Assembly: GCA_963978545.1 (NCBI GenBank)
Contig: OZ021727.1
Coordinates: 17,496,743 to 17,560,742 of the forward strand
Direction of reading: 5' to 3'
From: Linyphia triangularis
Lineage: Eukaryota; Arthropoda; Arachnida; Araneae; Linyphiidae
Length of the DNA: 64,000 nt
The notes under the pieces are model-generated. The model was not told the DNA's origin, did no database searches, and saw only the letters and a program-made list of their open reading frames with translations. Positions 1-10,641 of this stretch are shown here, one piece after another. The position numbers and the translations under genes are program-made. The stretch's first letter is position 1. Each line of letters opens with the position of its first letter.

Positions 1-1748
1 ATAATTTTACTGTTGGTACATAAATGATGAATAATTTATGATTTTATTCTAGGCAAACGTTTTATTGTCTAACAGAGAACTTAAACTTTAGCAGAAAAAC
101 GAAAAAATACAATTTTTAAATCCTATCATGCTTGTTGAAAATTGAGTTTATTAGCTGTTGTAATAAATTTTTATTGTCCAAATTTCTATAGTTTTTCTTC
201 CCAGTGCAATAAAATTAAGTTCATGTGTAATGAGTAGGTTTTTTTGATGAATCTTAAAAATTTAATGAAATTATTATGACCTAAGAGATTGAGTGAACTG
301 AATAAATCAATGATGTAAATTTAAACAGTGACTTGAACTGATACATACTATAACCGTAAAGAAGTATGACAAAGTGATAGATGAAGTGAAAATAGAAGTT
401 GAGTGAAATGTGTTGAAAAAAAGTTGAAGACGACAAGAAATTCGTAAATGAATCATTCACTTATATTAACATTCATTGACTTATATTAACTTCATTTTTC
501 TTGCTTATGACAAGAAAATACACTCTTTCTTATTAAGAACCAACTTGATATCTTATCATAGAATGACAATGATGAAATATCTATACATTAAAAAAAAAAT
601 ACCAAACTTAGACATAGCACATTTCTTGAAATTCATGTATAATGTGAGAAGTTTTACTGGAAATATAGAAAATACAACATTGAAAGATGTGAATGTTTCG
701 AAGTACTTTATCAGAAAAAAAAGGAAAAAAAAAATGCGCTGAGGTCCGCTACAAAAATTTTTAGGAGAAAGTTTAAACAAAATTTAAAATCAAACATGCT
801 TTTAAGTGGGAACACATATATTAAAACTATAGCACATTAAACAATTTATATTATGTCATCTCGGTATCAAACTGAATAACATGAAAAACAACGATAAACT
901 GAATAAACATGATAATTATCAATATATGTGGAAAAGTTTCCTTTTTTCACATATAAAAAAAATAACACATTGACATACGTTAAGATCACGAAACATGCGT
1001 AATCATATGCCGATAAGAGCAACCAATGTTGCGGGGAGATATTCACTTGATGGTCAATATCCCATGAATAAATTGATTGATTGAATTTCTAATGCTAATT
1101 CCAATAGTATTCCATGTAACTTCAACTTGATATGTTACACTATAGATATATTTATTTTTCAAAGATATTGACTTTCAAAAAATCATCCTTCAATATAAGA
1201 ATGATCATAGTAAGAATAAAAGAAAAGATACTAAGCATTGATTTAAAGTGTATTTATTTCGACTTAGCAACAAATCATATGCTTGAAACGAAAATTGTTT
1301 CGAACCAAAGTATAACTATCCAATTTCATTGATTCCTACAAGAAAATTTTTCTCATCTAGTAATTGAATTTTTTTTTTCTCATACACATTATAAGTGTTG
1401 TCCAATCAGGTGTAGAATAGTTGAAGATATCCGACCTCTTTCTAAATATTAATAAGTCACTGTTGAAAAATTTATAAAAATTTCAATTTAAACTTAAAGT
1501 TTTTTTTTTTTACATATATATATCAAAGAATGTTTTCAAGTCAATATATATATTTAAATACGAAAATTTATTCACTTCAATAAATGTATGTTTAAGTTAT
1601 AAAACTTGTCGTATGTATTGAAAAATTGTAACTTTTCGTCTTATTCGTATAAATCGATAACTTATACCACTAGTTCTTCATCAATTAATCTCCTAAGTAA
1701 ATCTTTCAAAGGTAAAAACATACTTATAGCTTTGTCTTTGTAACATGT
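1..1748 (+). repeat. Left arm of a giant near-perfect palindrome
   Basis: This stretch is the reverse complement of 1757-3504, with position 1 pairing with 3504 and position 1748 with 1757. Differences seen by eye are few: an A-rich tract near 719-734 differs from its partner near 2772-2790, a T-run near 1500-1511 is one base shorter than the partner A-run near 1994-2006, and there is one substitution near 1470 against about 2034. The arm reaches the first base of the window, so its outer end is not defined. No convincing gene lies in it: the short open frames are mirror images of those in the other arm, low-complexity, and match no family I recognise. Confidence 0.95.
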
Positions 1749-1756
1749 TAAATTTT
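1749..1756. other. 8-bp spacer at the palindrome centre
   Basis: The bases TAAATTTT separate the innermost arm sequences GTAACATGT and ACATGTTAC. Such a short spacer would let single-stranded DNA snap back into one long hairpin. Confidence 0.9.
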
Positions 1757-3504
1757 ACATGTTACAAAGACAAAGCTATAAGTATGTTTTTACCTTTGAA
1801 AGATTTACTTAGGAGATTAATTGATGAAGAACTAGTGGTATAAGTTATCGATTTATACGAATAAGACGAAAAGTTACAATTTTTCAATACATACGACAAG
1901 TTTTATAACTTAAACATACATTTATTGAAGTGAATAAATTTTCGTATTTAAATATATATATTGACTTGAAAACATTCTTTGATATATATATGTAAAAAAA
2001 AAAAAACTTTAAGTTTAAATTGAAATTTTTATAAGTTTTTCAACAGTGACTTATTAATATTTAGAAAGAGGTCGGATATCTTCAACTATTCTACACCTGA
2101 TTGGACAACACTTATAATGTGTATGAGAAAAAAAAAATTCAATTACTAGATGAGAAAAATTTTCTTGTAGGAATCAATGAAATTGGATAGTTATACTTTG
2201 GTTCGAAACAATTTTCGTTTCAAGCATATGATTTGTTGCTAAGTCGAAATAAATACACTTTAAATCAATGCTTAGTATCTTTTCTTTTATTCTTACTATG
2301 ATCATTCTTATATTGAAGGATGATTTTTTGAAAGTCAATATCTTTGAAAAATAAATATATCTATAGTGTAACATATCAAGTTGAAGTTACATGGAATACT
2401 ATTGGAATTAGCATTAGAAATTCAATCAATCAATTTATTCATGGGATATTGACCATCAAGTGAATATCTCCCCGCAACATTGGTTGCTCTTATCGGCATA
2501 TGATTACGCATGTTTCGTGATCTTAACGTATGTCAATGTGTTATTTTTTTTATATGTGAAAAAAGGAAACTTTTCCACATATATTGATAATTATCATGTT
2601 TATTCAGTTTGTCGTTGTTTTTCATGTTATTCAGTTTGATACCGAGATGACATAATATAAATTGTTTAATGTGCTATAGTTTTAATATATGTGTTCCCAC
2701 TTAAAAGCATGTTTGATTTTAAATTTTGTTTAAACTTTCTCCTAAAAATTTTTGTAGCGGACCTCAGCGCATTTTTTTCTTCTTTTTTTTCTGATAAAGT
2801 ACTTCGAAACATTCACATCTTTCAATGTTGTATTTTCTATATTTCCAGTAAAACTTCTCACATTATACATGAATTTCAAGAAATGTGCTATGTCTAAGTT
2901 TGGTATTTTTTTTTTAATGTATAGATATTTCATCATTGTCATTCTATGATAAGATATCAAGTTGGTTCTTAATAAGAAAGAGTGTATTTTCTTGTCATAA
3001 GCAAGAAAAATGAAGTTAATATAAGTCAATGAATGTTAATATAAGTGAATGATTCATTTACGAATTTCTTGTCGTCTTCAACTTTTTTTCAACACATTTC
3101 ACTCAACTTCTATTTTCACTTCATCTATCACTTTGTCATACTTCTTTACGGTTATAGTATGTATCAGTTCAAGTCACTGTTTAAATTTACATCATTGATT
3201 TATTCAGTTCACTCAATCTCTTAGGTCATAATAATTTCATTAAATTTTTAAGATTCATCAAAAAAACCTACTCATTACACATGAACTTAATTTTATTGCA
3301 CTGGGAAGAAAAACTATAGAAATTTGGACAATAAAAATTTATTACAACAGCTAATAAACTCAATTTTCAACAAGCATGATAGGATTTAAAAATTGTATTT
3401 TTTCGTTTTTCTGCTAAAGTTTAAGTTCTCTGTTAGACAATAAAACGTTTGCCTAGAATAAAATCATAAATTATTCATCATTTATGTACCAACAGTAAAA
3501 TTAT
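1757..3504 (-). repeat. Right arm of the giant palindrome
   Basis: Reverse complement of 1-1748. The match stops at the window's first base, not at a visible sequence boundary: sequence from 3505 onward has no partner only because the window begins there. The near-identity of the arms means either a very recent or gene-converted inverted duplication, or an assembly fold-back from a read in which both strands were read in series. Differences concentrated in homopolymers would fit sequencing error in the second case. Confidence 0.95.
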
Positions 3505-5430
3505 CATTTACATTTTTGTAGATTTTTCTTTTTAACATGACAATGTTTTACATGTAAAGTTTATTTAATAGTAATTTCCGACTTGAAAATGTAGATAGCA
3601 TTTATTTTCGATGAGTTTGATTTCAACTGACAAATATATTTCAACATTCGAAGCATATGCGAGTTATGTGAATAAACCATATGCAACTTAGCTAAATTTC
3701 AGTATTAAGTTGTGAAGTTTTATCTTTGCCCTAGAAAATATATTTATTTTTACTGATTTTTGTTAAGTGCTACGAGGATCTTTTACAAAGTATGTCTTCT
3801 TGCAACATGAGAAAAGATGCGAAATGATAAGGACTTTTCTGGTATGCTTTCAATTCCTTGAGAAATAAATTTAGCTTAACTAGAAGACTTGTTCCGATTC
3901 TGAAGTGTGCTATTTCCTATCGTAATTTATAATTTTACATGATACTTGGTTTAAAAGTTGAAAAAGTTTGCACAAATTTCCTATTCTACTTCACTTAAAA
4001 GTTATCGGTCACAAGCAATAAAAATTCCACTTTGTTTGACTAATGTTATGCATGTGTTAATTATCATGTGTAATATCAGTTTTATTTGTGTCTTTCGAAA
4101 GCGAGCATTCATAAATTTGAAAGGATATTTCAAACTATTTTCAAAATATAAGTATCTTTTACATGTTTTTTCCGGAATGAACTTTGCTCAGTTATATTAA
4201 TATTGAATATTCATCTTACAAAATAAGCGTCTTGTAAAACACATTCCGTTTCAGTTTTCTGAAATTTATGTATAAGTTATTTAGAAATTATGGGTGGAAG
4301 TTAAAAATCTCTATATTAATGATATATTGTCAGCACCTCTCAAATAAAAAAAAAATTCATGTATAATTTAGTTTGTCCAGATGGTGTTCAATTTTACGTA
4401 GTAACAAACTCTACATTTTCCAAATTTATGCTAGTTTTTCACAAGAAAAAAAAAATATTCTTTAAGTTTGCCTAGCAAACTTTTTTCAGTATTTAAATTT
4501 TCTAAGTATATTCCATCACATGAGTAGTTAACTATTTCCTCTAAGGAAAATATCTTATTATTTTAGTTTGTTTGATTGATGTTAGATTTTTATGTTTCTG
4601 ATTGGTGATTTGCATATACAGTTTTAAAAACTTTACACAATTCGTAACATATATGTTAGAAATAATAGTATATCGCATCTGAGATTGAAAAAAATTTATA
4701 ACTATTATCATGTAAAGAAGGTTAAATTTTAAAAACATGTCGTTGAATATGAGTGTTACCATGAAAAAAGTTAACAAAATTACTTGCGATTTCCTTTCAG
4801 AGTATAAAAAGTTATATAGTTTACATATAATTCGCAAGTTCCTTTCAATTTATCTTAAGATGTTTTAAAAGTCTTGCAGGTGATTTTCAAAACTTAAATG
4901 CATATCTACAATGTATTTAATATCTACAATTTATTTAATATTTTCCCCCAATTCACCTTTCTTAGATAAGTAAAATAAACCTTAGTTAGATAAGTAAAAT
5001 AAACCTTAGTCAGCATGTATTGCACGAAATAATACGACACCTTAACGTATATTATTACAAAGTAAATTGTCTAAGTCTTTCTTGAAGTAACATAAATTTC
5101 CAACTTGCATTGATTTTCCGATTGAAAAGTAGAGGTGAATTTTTTTCCTTGGAGTGTCTATAACTAGTATTTATTTTAAATCTCTTACTATTTTTCTTCT
5201 ATGTAACAACTTTGTTAAGTTTTACCCGTATTGTAGCATATAATCTCACTGAGTTTGAACAATATTCAATGTTTTAGACAATAGAAAAGTTTTCAAGTAG
5301 AAATGATCTTAAATTCTCCAAGTGAATCATACTTTTTGGAAGAAAGTCCATGCGAATTCTACCTTCACTTACTAATGTGTCTTTGAAATCCACTTAATTC
5401 ATTCCAAGTTTTCACAAACATTTCATTATG
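3505..5430. other. AT-rich gene-free stretch
   Basis: No exon, RNA gene or transposon end could be supported on either strand. Open frames are short, AT-driven and rich in F, I, L, K and Y. The only structure noted is a pair of short direct duplications at 4903-5009. Confidence 0.6.
4903..5009. repeat. Two adjacent short tandem duplications
   Basis: An 18-bp unit (ATCTACAATGTATTTAAT type) occurs twice at about 4903-4938, and a 24-bp unit beginning TTAGATAAGTAAAATAAACC occurs twice at 4962-5009. Both look like replication-slippage duplications. Confidence 0.8.
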
Positions 5431-5660
5431 AAAAAGGAAAAGTAGGAAAACGATAATCTCGAAGACCTGCTGACACACCGCAGCATCACCCGCTGCTTGC
5501 GCGTCGATGCTGTTGTTCTTGCTGTACAAGTCTCCCGACCTGTTTGAACAAGTTTTAGCGTGACTCATCCTCCGGTCTAAAAATGCCGGCAAGTGGCGTA
5601 TCACCTACCGCTAACCTGATTGGCTAATTACCGTCACATGCTTATCATCCCGTTTAAAGA
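5430..5660. other. GC-richer island with AP-1 and CCAAT-like motifs
   Basis: This segment is clearly richer in G and C than the surrounding AT-rich DNA. It contains a TGACTCA AP-1 motif at 5561-5567 and an ATTGG (inverted CCAAT) just downstream. A 79-codon open frame runs on the minus strand (5604 to 5365), but it matches no family I know. It could be a promoter or first exon of a minus-strand gene, or a transposon remnant; the sequence does not decide. Confidence 0.35.
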
Positions 5661-7070
5661 CGTGAATTTTATATGTAAAGTAAATTTTTACGCTAACGCT
5701 TAAATTCTTTGCTATAGAAAGTTCAAGTATGTTATTTTTTTTTCTCTTATATGTTACATTTTAAACACATGATATGAAATTTTTACGTTATGCTTATCTT
5801 AGAAATTTTTGAGTATGTTACTTTTTCTTTTATTTAACATTAACCTAAGAGTTTAATTGTATATGAGAAGTAAATTGTCACGTTAAAGTTTAAAGACATG
5901 ATATTTATATGTGAAGTAAATTTTCGTGTAAAGGTTAAAATTCTTTATCTTTGAAATTTTTATTCTGTTAAATTTCCCATTATTTAACATTAACCTAAGA
6001 AAATAATTGTGTATGAAATTTTCGCGTATTGTTTAAATTGTTGTCGAAGAAAGTTTAAGTATGTTATTTTTTTTTCTTCTCTAATTTAGCATTATTCTTA
6101 CACATTTTAAAGATAAAAATGTTATGTGTGAAATAAATTTTCGCGTATTGTTTCAATTCCTTACCTTATAAATTTTTAATATTTCTTTTTCTCTAATTTA
6201 GCGTTATTCTTACACATTTGAAAGACATAATTTTTATATGTGAGGTAAATTTTCGCGTATTATTTGAATTCTTTGCCTTATAAATTTTTAGAGTTTCTTT
6301 TTTTATCTTATTTATCGTTGATATAAGAGTATGATAGTACATGTAAAGTTAATTTTAACATTCAATTTTAAATTCTTTGCCTTGTAAATTTTTAGTGTTT
6401 CATTTTTTCTAAAAGTTAGAGTTGTCATTATACATTTTAAAGACATGAACGGCAATGTTTGAATTCTTTGTCGTAGAAATTATAGGTATGTTATACTTTC
6501 ATCCTACATTTCAAATTTAAAGTCGTGATTTTTATATGTGAAGAACATTTTTTACGTTAATGTCAAAGTTATTTGTCGTACAAAGTTTAAGTGTGTTACT
6601 TTTTTTCTTTTATTTAGCGATATTTCTACATATTTTAATATCGGGATTTTTATGTGTAAAGTAAAATTTTACGTTAATGTTAAAGTTATTTGTCGTAGAA
6701 AGTTTAAGTACGTTACTTTTCTCTTGCATGTTATATTTTAAAGTCGTGATTTTTATACATGAAGGGAATTTTCGCGTAAAGGTTAAATATTTATCTTAGA
6801 AATTTTAAGTAAGTTACTTTTTTTCTCTTATTTAGCGATATTTTTACACATTTTAAAGTGATTTTTATGTGTAAAGTAAGTTTTTTTCGTTAATTTTAAA
6901 GTTATTCGTCGTAAAGAGTTTAAGTATGTTACTTTTTTCTCTTATTTAGTGATATTCGTACACATTTTAAAGACATGATTTTTATTCGTAAAGTAAATTT
7001 TCACGTTCACTTTTGAATTCTTAGTTGTAAGATGTTCAAGTATGTTACTTTTTCTCTCTTATTTAGGCAT
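5650..7070. repeat. Decayed tandem array, about 110-bp unit, about 13 copies
   Basis: A motif of the form AAAGACATGATTTTTATATG, then GTAAAGTAAATTTTCGCG, then a TTTAAGTATGTTACTTTTT block and CTTATTTAGCGATATT, recurs at about 5656, 5765, 5891, 6000, 6109, 6222, 6330, 6440, 6520, 6637, 6740, 6856 and 6969. Spacing is mostly 103-126 bp. Copies are strongly diverged, with substitutions and small indels, so this is an old satellite or minisatellite. A further degenerate copy may sit near 7805-7885. Confidence 0.8.
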
Positions 7071-8150
7071 TAGAGTATCCAAAATCAGTTATCACATCTC
7101 TATTCAGCATTAGCAGCTAGTTCTGTGTTGCCATTCATCAACTCATGTAAGTATCATCGTACAATAAAAACTATCTTGATTAATATAACTAACATAAACA
7201 TATTAATTTCTAACAAGTTTATTGGTAATATAAATTTTAACATAGACTGTAAGTAGCTAAGATATATAATATCGCTCGCATAGTACAGTATAGCTTTAAA
7301 TTACAACCGATTGTAACAAATAGAATCAATTTCAAAGTATTTGAAGGTTGATATATCGAAAAGTTATGTATTTCCATCTCTTTGAAAACATTGTTCTGAC
7401 TAAAAAGAAATGTTTTTCCTAAACCATTCTGGAAGAAGAAGAAAAAAATTATAGATTCCTCAATAAAATATGGATAATACATTTAAAATTTACAAAATTG
7501 AGAATAATACTTATATAAATAAAAAAAAATCGTCATTTTTCTATTCAAAGTGATAAATATTTCTTTTTGGAAATGTATATTACTAATATTGTATTGCAAA
7601 GTCACGTGTGAACACACTACAACTACTAATTCCCTTCAACAGGGTCAGACAAACTCAACCTAAAAATAATTGAAAAATCATTGCTTTAACTTCCATAATG
7701 GGTTTCAGTTGCTGAATATTAAAAATTAATTCTAGTCTAAGTTCTTTTTATTGTGTATTCAATCCCTCAAAAACTATGACAATAAAAGAAAGAAAAAACT
7801 ACTTAATGACATGTTAAGCTCTGTAAAAGAAATTTTTACGTTAAGATTGCAAAGTTTAAATTTTTTATCTCATAAATTTTAATTTATATTTACATTTCAT
7901 ACTGTTATTGAGAAAATAATGAGACTTTATGTGTCTAACATTGATTAAACCTGATTCCTTAAAAGTGTCTTTGATTATATCTCTCAACATTAGTTTAAAT
8001 GTGTTAAGCACTTATAAAAAAAAAAAAAAAAAAAAATCAACTCAATCCGAAACTTTACGCATTTGGGTTAATATATTATCTTTGCATGTATTTGAAGTTT
8101 TTAATGGTGAAGCATGAAAAGTTATAAACTGTGTAATTTATGTTCCTTCC
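7070..8150. other. AT-rich gene-free stretch
   Basis: No gene or clear element is visible. A possible orphan copy of the upstream 110-bp unit lies near 7805-7885, and a long A-run lies near 8017-8036. Open frames here are low-complexity. Confidence 0.5.
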
Positions 8151-8151
8151 T

Positions 8152-8167
8152 ACCACTAGATGGCGCC
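8152..8167 (+). promoter_or_regulatory. CTCF-type binding motif
   Basis: The bases ACCACTAGATGGCGCC match the conserved core of the CTCF insulator site, CCAC-N-AG-R-K-GGC, without mismatch in the core. The site sits at the edge between a gene-poor AT-rich region and the E-box/CRE block, which is where a boundary site would be expected. A motif match alone does not prove binding. Confidence 0.5.
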
Positions 8168-8221
8168 GCAATTACATTTAACTTAGTAGAAAACTATCTT
8201 ACTAAGCTGTATAGCCAGTGA

Positions 8222-8246
8222 AATCACGTGACACATTTCAACCAAT
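8222..8246. promoter_or_regulatory. E-box (TCACGTGA) followed by CCAAT
   Basis: A palindromic CACGTG at 8225-8230, within TCACGTGA, is followed by CCAAT at 8242-8246. E-boxes of this type bind bHLH-zip factors of the USF/MITF/Myc class. A second TCACGTGA-type site lies at 8894-8901, so the two bracket the CRE array. Confidence 0.4.
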
Positions 8247-8321
8247 GAGAAGAGAGTATTTGGTGATGTGTCTAAAACTGACCAATTGCAAGCAAGTATT
8301 TTGTCGACTCCTAACATCTAG

Positions 8322-8835
8322 CAAGTTATGACGTCATTCCCATTCTGTGACGTCACACAATAAAAGCCTACAACTCTAAGTTATTCGTTTAGAAGCAGCC
8401 CTAAAACAACTCAACTCCACCTGAAAGGTAATTCGAAACTAAAAAGTGTTGCCACCGCTCAAAACTTTTAATGTTAAGCAAGTTATGACGTCATACTCAC
8501 TGTGACGTCACTAGTACAAATATCTATAACTCTAACTTATTCACTTAGAAGCAGCCCTAGAACAACTCAACCCCATTTAACTGGAAGCAAAAACTAAAAT
8601 GTGTTGCCACCGCTCAAAAACTTTGATATAAAACAAATTATGACGTCATACCCACTGTGACGTCACTAGTAAAAAAGCCTATCACTCTAACTTATTCACT
8701 AAGAAGCAGTCCTAGAACAACTCAACTCCGTCTGCTAGATAAACCGAAACTAAAAAAGTGTTGCCACCACTCAAAACTTTGATATAAAACACATCATGAC
8801 GTCATTCCCACTGTGACGTCATACACAAACAGCTT
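8322..8835. repeat. Four-unit tandem repeat (about 156 bp), each with two CREs
   Basis: Units start at about 8322, 8479, 8634 and 8790, spaced 157, 155 and 156 bp. Each opens with a pair of exact TGACGTCA palindromes: 8329 and 8348, 8486 and 8503, 8641 and 8658, 8797 and 8814. The pair spacing is 19 bp in the first unit and 17 bp in the others. The rest of the unit (a GAAGCAGYCCTAGAACAACT-like block, then GTGTTGCCACCRCTCAAA) is also repeated, with about 10-20% divergence. The CRE octamers are kept exactly while the rest drifts, which suggests selection on CREB/ATF-type sites. A transposon with internal repeats is the alternative. Confidence 0.85.
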
Positions 8836-8874
8836 ATAACGAAACCGAAACTAAAACAGCAGCAGGAGGGGAAC

Positions 8875-8977
8875 AACTCAACTCCACTTCCGATCACGTG
8901 ACTTCCAGTGACGTCATATCCGGTCACGCCCCATACCATACCTGCTCCGCTGCTCCGCCATGGCCCCGGACTGTCCT
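8875..8977 (+). promoter_or_regulatory. GC-rich segment with CRE, E-box and Kozak-like ATG
   Basis: After the CRE array the sequence becomes locally GC-rich. It holds a TCACGTGA E-box (8894-8901), a ninth exact TGACGTCA (8909-8916), and a Kozak-like CCGCCATGG with its ATG at 8960-8962. The frame from that ATG runs only 18 codons to a stop at 9014-9016. This looks like a core promoter plus 5' exon, but no TATA box, transcript start or splice donor can be assigned with confidence. It may serve the downstream RasGEF gene or a gene now decayed. Confidence 0.35.
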
Positions 8978-9039
8978 TTTCTAACTACTGTCGCATATCA
9001 CATACATGTCACATAATGATTTATTTGTGATTTTCATTG

Positions 9040-9260
9040 TCAAATTATTTTGGGATATCACTGGATGTCGCTGCGATATCACAAAGTAACATCATGACAT
9101 CGTCACAATGTGATGTGGCTGCGATATCACAGGCAAGTCGTAAGTGACGTGAACTTTTGCGACATCGCTGTGATATCCTATACGAGTCACATTGTGACTG
9201 TGATCTTTGCGACGAAAAACTTCGTTGCAGTGACGTAACTGTGACAAAGATGGTTAGTAG
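9040..9260. repeat. Degenerate repeat rich in GATATC and TGACGT motifs
   Basis: GATATC occurs at 9054, 9075, 9123 and 9172, mostly as GCGATATCAC, with about 48-49 bp between the last three. TGACGT half-CREs occur at 9145 and 9231. The segment resembles a short degenerate tandem repeat or the internal part of a small DNA transposon. No terminal repeats or target-site duplication could be paired, so the class is open. Confidence 0.4.
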
Positions 9261-9321
9261 GATACTTTTTAAAAATTTCCATCAAAAATATTAAACGGTT
9301 TATTCAGAATCGTGCGAACAA

Positions 9322-9366
9322 GATTATATATATATTAAAAACAAAAAAAAAAAAAAAAAAAAAAAC
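9322..9366 (+). repeat. AT microsatellite and poly(A) tract
   Basis: A short (TA)n stretch runs into a poly(A) of about 22 bases. It could be a retroelement tail, but the sequence upstream shows no recognisable element body. Confidence 0.6.
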
Positions 9367-9921
9367 TAGTATTGTGGCCCCTAGAGACCTTTTTGGTTTC
9401 TTAAATATCCTTTTCAAATCTTTTACGGATCACCACTTATCTATTAAAAAAAACCTTGATTGATCCTTTTTGATCTCCTTTACATCTTAATAAGAACATT
9501 TTCAGTACACATTAGTATGCCAAAATATTGCTTCAAAGTCTTTGAAATTCTGTGTTATGAAAAAAAAACAAAAAAAAAACGATAATAGCGAAGGCAAACC
9601 AACAAATGGCATTTTAAATACTGATATTTCAGAATTTCTTCACAGTCAAAAGAATAGCGACCTGCTAAATTTAATTATTCATTTTTTTTTAATTTTTTTT
9701 TAAACTTAACTTTTATTTTATATTAAACTGAATGGGGCTCCACCTAAGCTGCTGTAGGTGATAAAAAGTTTTAATGTTGAGGTAATGTCAAGTAACCAAC
9801 TAATAATAACCATTCTTAGTAGTTAGGTATTATATTTTGTATGTGGTCTGATTATTTTTCTCACTTCGTCTTTTGAAGAAAAATCTTAAATGATTAAAAA
9901 CTGGTATTCCCTCTATTTCAG

Positions 9922-10641
9922 ATGGTATCCACCTTAGAAAAATTGATGACAAAGACAAGAAAACTACGATTTCTAAAGAAGAGTTCTATGCCAATTTCTC
10001 TAAAAACATTCGCGAGTATCTTGAATTCTACCCCTGGAAGAGACGGCAGCCCATTAGAAGCAAATATTCGACGTTCGAAAGACATACTCTTCCGTGATCA
10101 CCATGAAGTCAAAAGTTTCTACAGGCATCGACATTTCACTTATCATAAAGTGTGCGATTTGTTTGATGATGTTGAGGGAAAGTGGCTATCTCATATTGAG
10201 ATCAACAAGGAAAATGCCCTGCAGAAATCCAAGAAGAAAGTCGACAAAGGAAAACCTCTTGGCTAGCTACCATCACTAGAGGTGAAAAACGGCATTAGCG
10301 GCATGACTATGAATCGCAGTTCAACAAGGGTACGAAGAAAGCCAGGTTGTATTGAGAAGTTAATCTGCGATAGAAGCAATAGAAGAAAGGCTGTATCCGT
10401 AGAATGGGTGTAGTAATCAGTGATATAAGCTTTGCCTGTAATGGAACTGGGACATGTTTTATTCACCAGTAATATATTTATTTGTTTTGCTATCTTCTTG
10501 TATCAAACATTTGCACTATTAGCTGAGGTTTTTTTTTATTGGGGGGAGGTGGGAGGATTTGGAAAAACCAACTGATTAGCTTTATTTTTTTAGCATGTAA
10601 ATAAAACAGTAATAATTCTTGTAGTCTAAAAAAAAAAAAAA
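9922..10641 (+). pseudogene. Frameshifted coding relic with AATAAA and poly(A) tail
   Basis: Two coding-like frames follow each other. Frame one, 9924-10097, runs 57 codons and begins with an EF-hand-like loop (D-K-D-K-K-T-T-I-S-K-E-E-F), with Lys at the fifth ligand position. From about 10090 the coding character passes to another frame, which continues to a TAG at 10264-10266. That frame then stays open for 48 more codons to a second TAG at 10411-10413. AATAAA follows at 10600-10605 and 14 A's at 10628-10641, the normal cleavage distance. This is the anatomy of a reverse-transcribed mRNA copy that has since decayed. An AG just before 9922 could instead be a splice acceptor. I do not recognise the parent protein; the last part (ending AVSVEWV) faintly recalls the N-terminal domain of kinesin-13, with very low confidence. 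Confidence 0.5.
10600..10605 (+). terminator. Polyadenylation signal AATAAA of the coding relic
   Basis: A canonical AATAAA lies 23 bp before a 14-base A-run (10628-10641). A tail encoded in the DNA points to a retrocopy instead of an active 3' end. Confidence 0.5.

Noticed and set aside
476..3029. Mirror-image open frames in the palindrome arms (for example 476-742 plus and 2742-3029 minus)
   Set aside because: Low-complexity AT-rich translations with no family match; they appear twice only because the arms are inverted copies.
3958..4200. 80-codon open frame on the plus strand
   Set aside because: Composition is typical of AT-rich noncoding DNA, with no conserved motif and no splice or promoter context.
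5365..5604. 79-codon open frame on the minus strand in the GC-richer island
   Set aside because: No recognisable domain; the better-looking part is short and fades into AT-rich sequence. Kept only as an island of unknown nature.
7929..8117. 62-codon plus-strand open frame containing a long lysine run
   Set aside because: It exists only because of an A-homopolymer, with no other coding sign.
10264..10266. Programmed read-through of TAG to extend the coding relic
   Set aside because: The region also needs a frameshift upstream and ends in an encoded poly(A) tail, so simple decay explains it better.
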